Positions 45,635 to 53,884 of a stretch of 64,000 nucleotides of DNA are shown here, one piece after another; positions within the stretch are counted from its first letter, which is position 1, and each line of letters starts with the position of its first letter. Made by a program: the position numbers and the translations under genes. The stretch lies in contig CANNAD010000003.1 in the NCBI GenBank assembly GCA_947502645.1, forward strand, positions 489,676 through 553,675, written 5' to 3'. The notes below the pieces were generated by a model. That model was not told the DNA's origin and did no database searches. It was given only the letters and a program-made list of their open reading frames with translations. Source of the DNA: an uncultured Micrococcaceae bacterium (GTDB lineage: Bacteria > Actinomycetota > Actinomycetes > Actinomycetales > Micrococcaceae).

Positions 45635-46123
45635 GTGGGAAGCCTCAACCGAGTTGCGCGTGCGATGGTGGCGGCGCCTGTCGTTTTCTTTGGTCTCGTC
45701 GCCTGCACCAGTGGTAACCAACAAGAGCCTTTGAATACCGACCCCCAACCGCGGAGTTCGGCCAGGACAGTCCCGGAACCTAAACCAGCGTTCAGTCTTC
45801 CTGATTCGTTGTCTGCCCCTACTGATGTGGGTTCCGATGAGACGCTTCTCTTCGACGTAGATTCCCAGAAGGAGGGGGCGACCTATGGTCCGGTTCCGAC
45901 AGGGGCCAAAACGGTGGTGTACCTGCGTTGCGCTGGTGCTGGGAGCGTCACGTTCGAGATGACAGATGTTGGCTCGTTCCAGATGCCCTGTGAGCAGGAC
46001 GGCGTTGCTCATGGAACACGTAACCTCTTCGACACCCGGCACACCGAGAATCCAACGTTTTCTGTGCAATCCACGCCCGACCAAATATGGTCGATCGGCA
46101 CTTACTCCGAGCCCGTACCTTAG
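45635..46123 (+). CDS. Lipoprotein, function unknown
   Basis: A 162-residue predicted lipoprotein from a GTG with AAGGGGGG before it. Signal region ends in lipobox LVAC with Cys24. The rest has a short polar linker and a beta-rich C-terminal domain with two cysteines. I do not recognise a family. GC content is somewhat lower than its neighbours. It lies just outside the hipBA-mcrBC island, on the opposite strand. Confidence 0.65.
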   Translation: MGSLNRVARAMVAAPVVFFGLVACTSGNQQEPLNTDPQPRSSARTVPEPKPAFSLPDSLSAPTDVGSDETLLFDVDSQKEGATYGPVPTGAKTVVYLRCAGAGSVTFEMTDVGSFQMPCEQDGVAHGTRNLFDTRHTENPTFSVQSTPDQIWSIGTYSEPVP

Positions 46124-46189
46124 CTCGTCCCCGGTAATACCCTTGCTTACTGAACTTCAACACCCTGCAGGTCGCCGCGGTTTCGGCTC

Positions 46190-47524
46190 TTATTGTCCAT
46201 GACCGATATGTGTGCGGTCAGCCCTTCTGACTATCGGAGCCGGAGGTGAGATGCGTGCCAGGCTCGGCGGCCCTGAATCGTCCAATGCAGCCCTCCTACC
46301 ATCGAGCAAGTTCTGCGCTTGAACGGCGATGTAGTTCCCTACCCGTTCAGGGGCTTCCCCAGGATCTACATCCTCAATCGCGTACCGGAGCTGCTCCAGA
46401 ATGCTGTCAATGACTTTGCTGCTGTCCCGCTCTGTTAGACCCCAGCTGACAGCTTCGGTCACCAGATCTTCACGGGTGATGTCGGGCTGGTAGTGCTTAC
46501 CGGCAATGCGCATGGACATGTTCTGGTTTCCGTCCGCGGCTAGGGCATGAGTGGAGATGTCGTAGAGCGGCGCCAACGTCACAGCGCCGTCCACGTGATG
46601 CAGAGTCGAGAAGTTCTTCGCGTGAGCGTCCGTGTTGCCCACCGCCACGTTGAAGGCGGTGTACGCGAGCAGCATCTCACGGTCATCTTGCCCGCCGCCG
46701 AACACGGTACGCCGTCTGGAAAGCAGTCCAGCTACATTCCGCAAGTGCGCCCGTTTGTCGATGCTCTCGAACTTGGCGTCTCCACGCCACGGCAGTCCCA
46801 GCGCCTGTGCTGCGTCCTCCTGGTGGATCCGATCAATGCTCCCGTCTGGGAAGACAATCCGGTCGTAGCGTTCGATGACCAGGACGGGTCGGTCCTCGAA
46901 GCGTTCAATCCAGCTGTCAAAATTCGTCAGCCCGATCGTACGCGCGAGATCAAGGGTGTACGCCTCAATATGCAGAGCCGGCTCTGACTCAGCTGCAAGG
47001 GGCTTGAGGATATGCGTTGAGGCCGCGCCGTTGAGTCCGGCATGCCACTGACCTTTGATTCGCGCCAGAGTTGTCTTCGGCTGGTAGCCTGCCAACGATC
47101 CGCCCCCGCCCATAGCACCCAGAGCGTAATCGTTGACCCGATCCATGCGCTGCCGGATGCTCGATGCGGACAATACCTCGTACCTCGGTGCCTGATCCGC
47201 AGGCCCGCCAATGACAACGGCACCGGCGACGTCGCGACCAGCGTAATCGATCAGGGCGAAGACATCATCGCTACTGCAGCCTGCCTGTTTGGCTAGATTG
47301 GTGAGTCCCCTACCTTCAGGCAGAAGTCCGCCGAAGAAGGCGGTTGCGGCATCGACTCCAGATCTCCGTGCACTGAAGGGCAGAGAAGCCGAGAGCGTTG
47401 GTGAGCTCAGGTCGAAACGTTTGATCGCCTCAGACGAGGTCTCAAAATCCACCTGCCCATTCCTCGCAGGGTGCAGCCAACCGACAGTGGTGTCGTACAG
47501 GTGGACGGCGAGTGGCTCAGACAT
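46190..47524 (-). CDS. hipA: HipA-type toxin kinase
   Basis: A 444-residue Ser/Thr kinase of the HipA family, the toxin half of a type II toxin-antitoxin pair. Targets in studied cases are aminoacyl-tRNA synthetases. The catalytic NTDAHAKN is at 297-304 and the metal-binding Asp322 in LYDIS is 23 residues after Asp299, the same spacing as Asp309 and Asp332 of E. coli HipA. An N-terminal subdomain (about 1-105) is present in full. ATG at 47524 overlaps hipB by 8 bases. Confidence 0.92.
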   Translation of the reverse strand: MSEPLAVHLYDTTVGWLHPARNGQVDFETSSEAIKRFDLSSPTLSASLPFSARRSGVDAATAFFGGLLPEGRGLTNLAKQAGCSSDDVFALIDYAGRDVAGAVVIGGPADQAPRYEVLSASSIRQRMDRVNDYALGAMGGGGSLAGYQPKTTLARIKGQWHAGLNGAASTHILKPLAAESEPALHIEAYTLDLARTIGLTNFDSWIERFEDRPVLVIERYDRIVFPDGSIDRIHQEDAAQALGLPWRGDAKFESIDKRAHLRNVAGLLSRRRTVFGGGQDDREMLLAYTAFNVAVGNTDAHAKNFSTLHHVDGAVTLAPLYDISTHALAADGNQNMSMRIAGKHYQPDITREDLVTEAVSWGLTERDSSKVIDSILEQLRYAIEDVDPGEAPERVGNYIAVQAQNLLDGRRAALDDSGPPSLARISPPAPIVRRADRTHIGHGQ

Positions 47525-47741
47525 CAGCAGCCTCATAGAATGACAACTCGATTCCGAGCTGCTGCAGGACACTGAAAAACTTGGCGTTGAGGACTTTGGG
47601 CTTGCCGGTCTCCAGTTCAGACAGGTAGCGCTGCGTTATGTTGAGACGTGCCGCAAGCTCAGTTTGGCTCAAATTGTGCCGAGTCCGAATAGCCTGGATG
47701 AGCCGACCCAGATCAGCACTGCTGCGCATCTTTCCACGCAT
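47517..47741 (-). CDS. hipB: HipB-type antitoxin, DNA-binding
   Basis: A 74-residue helix-turn-helix protein (Cro/C1 type: LSQTELAARLNITQRYLSELETGKPKVLN). It neutralises HipA and represses its own operon in known systems. Start at ATG 47741 with GGAGGGAG just upstream; a TTG at 47747 is in frame. hipB precedes hipA with an 8-base overlap, the usual arrangement. Confidence 0.92.
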   Translation of the reverse strand: MRGKMRSSADLGRLIQAIRTRHNLSQTELAARLNITQRYLSELETGKPKVLNAKFFSVLQQLGIELSFYEAADV

Positions 47742-47755
47742 ATCCAACTCCCTCC

Positions 47756-47825
47756 ATTACGTTTAGGTAGTCAAATCAGCTTACACCTTTATCGTAGTAG
47801 GAGAGGATAATTACGAGAACGTAAT
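47756..47825 (-). promoter_or_regulatory. Candidate HipB operators in the hipBA upstream region
   Basis: ATTACG-AGAA-CGTAAT (47810-47825) is a perfect inverted repeat at the mcrC stop codon, and a third ATTACG lies at 47756-47761. The 9-bp words CATTACGTT (47755-47763) and AACGTAATG (47818-47826) are also inverted relative to each other. Their placement around the likely hipBA promoter fits autoregulation by HipB. Confidence 0.5.
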
Positions 47826-49037
47826 GAGAGTGCGATCAGCCGACTCCTGATAAGCAGCTTCAGCCAGCTCGTCGACTCGCGCCAGCAACTCCCCGGGTGC
47901 CTGCGAGATATCGAGTGGAAACTCGACGATGGTCACCCCGCTGTTGCTGATCCGGCGGGTGCGAGAACACCCGGGCCCTGCATAGACCAGCCATGCCGTT
48001 GATACTCGCAGTGCTGTGCAATAGGCCAGCATCTGGTAGTGGTCTGCGTTGGGGTACCCGCCAGTCGCGGATGCTGCCTTGTACTTCGCGTCAAAGAGCA
48101 TGGCCGGTACACCGCGTAATGAGTGGACTATGTCCACGGACATACGGATACGGTTCCCGGGCTGGTCAGATTCTGTTTCGTCCAGGAATGCCTCGTACTG
48201 TCCTCGGGTCTCGCCGGCATAGCCGTCCAGTGCCTCGCTAAGTGCGGTTGTCACGAAGTCCTCGAATACCTTGGCCATGTTCACCACGAACGAGGCGACT
48301 GAGTGGCGGCCTATTCCCGCTTCGGCGGACATGTTCCTTAGGATGATCTCCGCCAGGCGGAGCGCCGGGACGTAATGCTCGTTCAGCCGCGACGCCGCCC
48401 AGGGCGGCAATGGCGCTCCGAACCTTAGCTCCGAAACCCCGTCCAGTTTGGAGTCCAGGTGGGCCAGCTTCCACCGCACCTCATCCGAGACGCGCGGCAC
48501 CTGCAGCATCAACCGAATGGCGGCCCGCAGAATGCGATTCTCCGGGATGTCCGCAGTGAAGTCGTCGAAGGCAACCTCCAGTGGCAGGAGCAAACCGGGG
48601 CGGCGGCTCAACTGGTCACCCACCCGGATCCGCCCTCGGACCGTTCGCAGGGCGTCTTCGACATGGACGTATCCACTGAGTGCTCCGCGTTCCAGCGCGC
48701 GCTCGCCATGACGGGCCAGGGATTCACCGAGCGCGGCGAATAGGTCGGCATCTTCGACGCCGGCGACATCTTCCGGACGAAACCCCGGGTTCGCGGCGTA
48801 ACCGAGCAGGAAGAGCAGCCGGCTCAGGCCAACCTTGTGCTTTGGTCTGACCTCGACCAGCAAGTCATCAAGTTGAACGGCTCCTACCGTTCCCGCCGGA
48901 AGTACTGTCCACGATCCGCCGTGAGCTGGTAGCACTGTTACCAGTCCGGTGTCCCGGAGAGTCGCGGCAACTTCAGGATCCAGGGCAACTGGGTCCGAGG
49001 AACTCTGCAGCTCGTCGAGGACGATTGACCTGAGCAT
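47811..49037 (-). CDS. mcrC: McrC-family restriction nuclease subunit
   Basis: A 408-residue protein of the McrC (5-methylcytosine-specific restriction) family. The N-terminal domain (LLVEVRPKHKVGLSRLLFLLGYA) is the McrC-type beta domain. The C-terminal nuclease fold has the PD-(D/E)XK elements KVFEDFV, SVDIVH and AMLFDAKYK. It is the cleaving partner of the McrB-like AAA+ protein encoded upstream with a 1-base overlap. Confidence 0.9.
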   Translation of the reverse strand: MLRSIVLDELQSSSDPVALDPEVAATLRDTGLVTVLPAHGGSWTVLPAGTVGAVQLDDLLVEVRPKHKVGLSRLLFLLGYAANPGFRPEDVAGVEDADLFAALGESLARHGERALERGALSGYVHVEDALRTVRGRIRVGDQLSRRPGLLLPLEVAFDDFTADIPENRILRAAIRLMLQVPRVSDEVRWKLAHLDSKLDGVSELRFGAPLPPWAASRLNEHYVPALRLAEIILRNMSAEAGIGRHSVASFVVNMAKVFEDFVTTALSEALDGYAGETRGQYEAFLDETESDQPGNRIRMSVDIVHSLRGVPAMLFDAKYKAASATGGYPNADHYQMLAYCTALRVSTAWLVYAGPGCSRTRRISNSGVTIVEFPLDISQAPGELLARVDELAEAAYQESADRTLITFS

Positions 49038-51211
49038 CAGTCTTCCGGACCCGGCTCCGACTCACCAGGGGTCAACGAAAGATCCACAGGTCCCAATGAG
49101 GCGGCTGCCTTGCGTCGCATTGCGGCCAGGCCGAACTTGTCCCGAATCTGGTCCCGTTTCAGTCGCCCAAAATATTGTTCTTCCAGCAGCGGCAGCAGCT
49201 CGTATTTCCAGATCTCTTCGAGCCCCTCGTCGGTCTCGGCGTGGGGTTTCATGAAGTAGGACGGCCCGATCATGAGGTCGCGGTTTGTCTCCTCAATCTC
49301 ACCGTTCAGTGCGTTCAGGAGGTCTGCCCGCAGTGATGGTTTGCCGTTGGCTGTGAGGAAGCGTTCCAGGAGACCGGCGATCATCCCTTCCTGTGGATGG
49401 AGTTCCACAAAGGCGAAGCGACGCCGGATGGCTGCGTCCACCATGGCAATGGACCTGTCCGAGGTGTTCATGGTGCCGACGATGAACAGGTTTGGCGGCA
49501 GTGCGAAAACTTTCTCCGGGTTGTACTGGAGGTTGATGCCTTCGCTGCGGTACTCCAGCAGGTAGTAGAGCTCGCCGAAGATTTTTGCGAGGTTGCCGCG
49601 GTTCATCTCGTCAATGATCAGGAAGTACGGCTTGTCTCGGTTGCCTTCAGATGCCGCCTCGTCGGCAATCCGACGTAATGGCCCGGCTTCGAGACTGAAT
49701 CCCACGGTTCCGTCCTGGTTTTTTGTGGGCCGGTATCCCTCGAAGAAGTCCTCGTAGGCGTAGGACGGATGGAACTGGACCATCTTGACGTGGTCCATGT
49801 GCTCCTCTCCGGCGAGGAACTTGGCGATAGCCGTTCCCAGGTAGGTTTTCCCTGTTCCCGGCGGGCCGTAGAACACGAATTGTTGTCGTGTCTGGAGGAG
49901 CCGGATGACTTCCTGAAGGTGGTCCTGGCTGACGTTGAGTTTGCGCGCCAGTTCTGGTGTGGCTTTCCGCAGTTGGGGTACGACGGCGATCTGCGGCGTA
50001 GGTGCCGCATCTTCCCGTGCGTCGCTGCTCTCAGCTTCGACCCCGTACCAGGCGGTGATGATGGAAAGCGCTTCCGTCAGGTCAACGACTGCTCCTTGCT
50101 CGGCGAGGAGCCGAGGCAGCGGTGCCGGCACATCCGAGTTGCTGATGGGGGTCTTTTGCCAGATGACTGCACGGCGTAGACGTGATGAGGTGTCGTCAAC
50201 GTAGTGCGCTTCGCCTGTCACTACGCCCAGGTAAAGGTTGTCTTCGAAGGCCGTGAGCACGTAGTCGTCAGCTTTCATGACGCTGAGGAAACGGTGATAT
50301 TCCGTTGCCCGGAGTTTTCGCTCCGAGTATTCGATGTGTTGGTAGCCCTTGTTGACAGCTGTTTCGATCTCGCTGAGCGTTGAGCCTGGAGTTGGGGTTC
50401 CGAGGTGCTGTGCGGGGGTGGACACGAAGCCGTCTTCCAACCAGGGCTGCAGCATGGTGGCCCCTGCCTGGCTTTGCCTCACCAGCCATGCCCGTTGACC
50501 GGCTGGCACACTGAGGTCGATTTCGACAGTCGGTTCCTTGTCGCCGCGCCATTGCCGGAGACTGGCGCTCTGCTCAGGGCTCCATTCATCTGTCGGATCG
50601 ACGTTCATCACCGTCCAGAGCAGGCCTTGGGCGTCCAGCCGGTCACGCAGCGTGATGTCGTGCTCAGGTGCCAGGTGAACCATTTCGTCGAGGGCATCCA
50701 GCAGCAATTGGTAGCGCTCAGCAGGGGTTCCATTGGCTCCACGATCTGACCAGCCGACCAGTTTGAGGAATTTCTTGACCATGCGCGCCCGGTACGGCGG
50801 GAATCTGTGTGCGTCCCTCGCGAGGAGAAGGATGGAGGCAAATCCGACGATCCCGCCGACTGAGAATTGTTCCGGATTGTAGGGTCGCAGTTGCTCCGTG
50901 AAGTCGTCGATCTTCTTCACGTCTGGCTCCTCAACCCAGAGTAGGTCGATGACGTTTCGCAGCTCATCCGGCTGTGTACGGCCGAGATCTACCAGACGCA
51001 TCATGAAGTACTGGTTCATGAGGTGTGAGGCTGCGATGTCTTTGCGCAGTATCTCGAACCACTGAGGATCTTCTGCAGCGTAGGCTTCGCGGGTCTTTTT
51101 CAGTCTCTCGGCCAAGGCGATCTTGTAGTCGTATTCCTCAGCATCCAGGTCCACGGTGTCCGCGAAGACTGCCGCGAAGGACATGAATGTGTTCCACTTT
51201 TCCGTGCTCAT
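49037..51211 (-). CDS. mcrB: McrB-like AAA+ GTPase with long N-terminal sensor region
   Basis: A 724-residue motor of a McrBC-type modification-dependent restriction system. The C-terminal AAA+ domain has Walker A GPPGTGKT (449-456), Walker B LIIDEMNR (531-538) and the McrB signature MNTSDRS (581-587). The long N-terminus is helical to about 300; residues 310-355 (DDYVLTAFEDNLYLGVVTGEAHYVD ... RRAVIWQKTPI in pieces) resemble an EVE/PUA-like base-reading fold, which could set the target modification. ATG at 51211 with AAGGAG upstream; the frame opens at 51271 but has no ribosome site there. Confidence 0.9.
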   Translation of the reverse strand: MSTEKWNTFMSFAAVFADTVDLDAEEYDYKIALAERLKKTREAYAAEDPQWFEILRKDIAASHLMNQYFMMRLVDLGRTQPDELRNVIDLLWVEEPDVKKIDDFTEQLRPYNPEQFSVGGIVGFASILLLARDAHRFPPYRARMVKKFLKLVGWSDRGANGTPAERYQLLLDALDEMVHLAPEHDITLRDRLDAQGLLWTVMNVDPTDEWSPEQSASLRQWRGDKEPTVEIDLSVPAGQRAWLVRQSQAGATMLQPWLEDGFVSTPAQHLGTPTPGSTLSEIETAVNKGYQHIEYSERKLRATEYHRFLSVMKADDYVLTAFEDNLYLGVVTGEAHYVDDTSSRLRRAVIWQKTPISNSDVPAPLPRLLAEQGAVVDLTEALSIITAWYGVEAESSDAREDAAPTPQIAVVPQLRKATPELARKLNVSQDHLQEVIRLLQTRQQFVFYGPPGTGKTYLGTAIAKFLAGEEHMDHVKMVQFHPSYAYEDFFEGYRPTKNQDGTVGFSLEAGPLRRIADEAASEGNRDKPYFLIIDEMNRGNLAKIFGELYYLLEYRSEGINLQYNPEKVFALPPNLFIVGTMNTSDRSIAMVDAAIRRRFAFVELHPQEGMIAGLLERFLTANGKPSLRADLLNALNGEIEETNRDLMIGPSYFMKPHAETDEGLEEIWKYELLPLLEEQYFGRLKRDQIRDKFGLAAMRRKAAASLGPVDLSLTPGESEPGPED

Positions 51212-51495
51212 GCTGAGAGCTCCTTGGCTGGGTGACGGGGATCCCGGTGTCGATGGCTTCCTGCATCGCATCGTACGCCTCCCGAATGAAGCGTTTCACG
51301 AAGTCCGAGCCCAACCACCCACACTCACCCTGCAGCGCGACCCTCAATTGCTACGGTCGAGGCCGACCGACGCGCCGGCCTCTACCGCTGACCGTCTTTG
51401 GGCTCCGACAACGGGATGTTCTGCCTGGCTGTCGGAAGCGGCAGGCGTTTCCGGCACTAGAAGCGAAGCGCGCTACGGGCCGAGTTACCGCACGG

Positions 51496-51540
51496 AAAAA
51501 CCCCTCCTGGCCGGCGTAATGCCTGATCAGAAGGGGTTTA
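51496..51540 (-). terminator. Terminator of tRNA-Thr
   Basis: On the minus strand AAACCCCT and AGGGGTTT form an 8-bp stem with a 25-base loop, followed directly by TTC. It begins 2 bases after the tRNA 3' end. In the remaining stretch 51212-51495 I see only a GAGGCCG/CGGCCTC hairpin at 51359-51382 and no gene. Confidence 0.7.
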
Positions 51541-51541
51541 G

Positions 51542-51618
51542 TGGAGCCCCCTGCCGGATTCGAACCGGCGACCCCCTGTTTACAAGACAGGTGCTCTGGC
51601 CAACTGAGCTAAGGAGGC
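51542..51618 (-). tRNA. tRNA-Thr (anticodon UGU)
   Basis: A 77-base gene on the minus strand. The acceptor GCCTCCT pairs with AGGGGGC; the D arm, an anticodon stem CCTGT/ACAGG with loop CTTGTAA (anticodon TGT) and the GGTTCGAATCC T arm are all present. The 3' CCA is encoded. The hipBA-mcrBC island lies downstream of its 3' end. Confidence 0.96.
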
Positions 51619-51736
51619 GTGGCTGCGGGATGACCGCGGCCGCTGATCGCGCAAGAGCGCGTATCAGCTCAACAAGATTAGCGCAGTCGGGGCCGGACAG
51701 GAAAACTGGCCGACCCCGACTCGCATCAAGATCTAT

Positions 51737-52627
51737 CTACTTCTTGGGTTCTTCGCCGTTGATGATGCCCTCAGCGTACGTTTTGAACTCGCCGTCTTCC
51801 TGCGAGTTGTACTTCTCACCCTGAACGTAAACCCCGGGTGTTCCGCCAACACCGTAGGCGGTGAACAGTGCATTCGAGTAGTTCACGTACGGCCGGTAAG
51901 TGTCTGCTTCCATGCAGTCCTCCAGACCATCAGCATCAACACCGACTTCCTCAGCGATGGAACGCAGCGTGTCATTGTCCAGACCCGCACCGCCTTCGTC
52001 CGGCTGATTCTCAAACAGTGCCGTCACGTAGTCCGAATACTTGTCCGGCTGGACGTCCAGCACACAGGAGGCGGCGTTCGCTGCACGAGAGGAGTAGTTC
52101 GTCGAGGACACACGGTCCAGGAAGTTCACAACACGGTACTCCACGGTAGCCTCGCCGCTGTCAACAAGCTCCGTAAGGTACTCGCCGTATGCCAGCTCAA
52201 ACTGCTTGCAGGCAGGGCAACCGAAGTCCACGTACACAACAATCTGCGCGGGTTCGCCGTCGGGTGCCGCCTCAATTCCGGGAGGGAGCGTACCTTCCTC
52301 GACCTCACCCTGTTCCGGCACATTTGCCAGATCCACGGTGACGTCCGGAGTTTCCTCGAAACCGTCCTGAATGAGCGTCACACCACCGTTTTCGTTCCCA
52401 TACTGGGGTGCGGGGCCGGCGTCGGGGATTTCGGCTTTCATGCTATTGACCACAACCAGAGCCACAACAGCGATGATGGCGACAACCGCCACAACCACAC
52501 CCCAGATAGTGAGTATCTTGGTGCGCTGTTCCTTCTTCTGCTGCGCCTCGCGAATTTGGCGTGCCCGCTCACGTGCAGCGGAATTGCGCTCGGCCTTACT
52601 GGGCGTGTTCGGGTTCTGCGGAGTCAT
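51737..52627 (-). CDS. Membrane-anchored DsbA-like thioredoxin-fold protein
   Basis: A 296-residue protein. A basic, coiled-coil-like cytoplasmic N-terminus (about 1-37) precedes one membrane helix (38-61), a linker, and an extracytoplasmic thioredoxin_4/DsbA-type domain (about 105-290). The active site is Cys137-Pro-Ala-Cys140 and the cis-proline loop GGTPGVYV is present. It should form or shuffle disulphides in exported proteins. Four further cysteines are not in obvious pairs. Single-gene unit. Confidence 0.9.
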   Translation of the reverse strand: MTPQNPNTPSKAERNSAARERARQIREAQQKKEQRTKILTIWGVVVAVVAIIAVVALVVVNSMKAEIPDAGPAPQYGNENGGVTLIQDGFEETPDVTVDLANVPEQGEVEEGTLPPGIEAAPDGEPAQIVVYVDFGCPACKQFELAYGEYLTELVDSGEATVEYRVVNFLDRVSSTNYSSRAANAASCVLDVQPDKYSDYVTALFENQPDEGGAGLDNDTLRSIAEEVGVDADGLEDCMEADTYRPYVNYSNALFTAYGVGGTPGVYVQGEKYNSQEDGEFKTYAEGIINGEEPKK

Positions 52628-52789
52628 AGGTCCTCATGTGAGTCTGTTGAATCGTGGGCATACGCGGGCGATCCTGCCGCCCGGACCAAGATACCGCACA
52701 ACAGAACGCCCCCTCGCGCAACGAACGAGGGAGCCCAACAGTTTCCAGAGCCTGTACTCGACCCCAGAATCGGGGCTAGCATCGGAATC

Positions 52790-53794
52790 ATGGAATTCAG
52801 GTTTTTGGGAAATAGTGGACTCAAGGTTTCGGAGATCATCTACGGCAACTGGCTGACGCACGGTTCGCAAGTGGAGAACGACGTCGCCACCCAGTGTGTG
52901 CGGGCGGCGTTGGAGGCGGGTATCACCACTTTCGATACTGCTGACACATATGCCAATACAGCTGCGGAGAAGGTTCTGGGCGACGCGTTGAAGGGAGAGC
53001 GCCGCGAGTCGCTCGAAATCTTCACGAAGGTTTATTTCCCCACCGGCCCCAAGGGCCCCAATGACACAGGCTTGTCCCGCAAGCACATCCTCGAGTCCAT
53101 CAACGGTTCGCTGAGCAGGCTCGGCACTGACTATGTGGACATGTACCAGGCGCACCGCTACGACCACGAGACGCCACTGGAGGAGACCATGCAGGCTTTC
53201 GCCGACGTCGTCCGCCAAGGTAAGGCTCTCTACATTGGTGTCAGTGAGTGGGATGCGGAGCAGCTGCGCAACGGGCATGCCCTCGCGAAGGATCTCGGCA
53301 TCCAGCTCATTTCCAACCAGCCGCAGTACTCCATGCTGTGGCGGGTCATCGAGGATCAGGTGGTTCCGGCGTCGGAGGATCTGGGCATTTCCCAGATCGT
53401 ATGGTCGCCTGTGGCGCAGGGAGTCCTGACGGGTAAGTACAAGCCGGGTCAGAAACCTGAGGCAGGCAGCCGCGCTACTGATACGAGCGGCGGCGCGGAC
53501 ATGATCAAGCGTTGGATGTCCGACGACGTCCTCACCGGGGTGCAGAAACTCCAACCGGTTGCGGACGGGCTGGGGATCACGATGGCGCAGCTCGCGATCG
53601 CGTGGGTGCTGCAGAACAAGAACGTTGCCGCGGCCATCATGGGTGCTTCGAAGCCGGAGCAGGTGGAGTCGAATGTGAAGGCTTCCGGCGTGAAACTCGA
53701 CGCCGATGTCATGAGCAGGATTGACGACGCGATCGGCTCTCTCGCGGAGCGCGATCCGGCAAAAACGAAGTCCCCGGAACAGCGCTTGATATAG
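52790..53794 (+). CDS. Aldo/keto reductase (KCNAB-like)
   Basis: A 334-residue NADPH-dependent oxidoreductase with a TIM-barrel fold. Catalytic Asp and Tyr in TFDTADTYANTAAEKVLG, the Lys in EIFTKVYF and the His in YVDMYQAHRYD form the normal AKR tetrad. The C-terminal MGASKPEQVESNV binds the cofactor phosphate. Closest in pattern to the voltage-gated potassium channel beta-subunit type. Substrate unknown. ATG at 52790 starts the conserved MEFRFLGNSGLKVSEI. Confidence 0.9.
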   Translation: MEFRFLGNSGLKVSEIIYGNWLTHGSQVENDVATQCVRAALEAGITTFDTADTYANTAAEKVLGDALKGERRESLEIFTKVYFPTGPKGPNDTGLSRKHILESINGSLSRLGTDYVDMYQAHRYDHETPLEETMQAFADVVRQGKALYIGVSEWDAEQLRNGHALAKDLGIQLISNQPQYSMLWRVIEDQVVPASEDLGISQIVWSPVAQGVLTGKYKPGQKPEAGSRATDTSGGADMIKRWMSDDVLTGVQKLQPVADGLGITMAQLAIAWVLQNKNVAAAIMGASKPEQVESNVKASGVKLDADVMSRIDDAIGSLAERDPAKTKSPEQRLI

Positions 53795-53884
53795 CTATAA
53801 GCCATCTTCCTTTACGGACGGACAAGACACTTCTCAACGGGCTAAAGTCGAAACAAGGCATGTCACATACCCAGAGGGAGAACA

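Noticed and set aside
46124..46189. Attachment-site repeat matching the tRNA-Thr 3' end on the far side of the hipBA-mcrBC island
   Set aside because: Looked for the tRNA 3' sequence here and found no match.
51138..51347. Possible 69-residue gene overlapping the mcrB start
   Set aside because: The first half reads like protein (FVKRFIREAYDAMQEA) but the second half lies out of frame inside mcrB and there is no clear ribosome site. Could be a remnant; not enough evidence to call.
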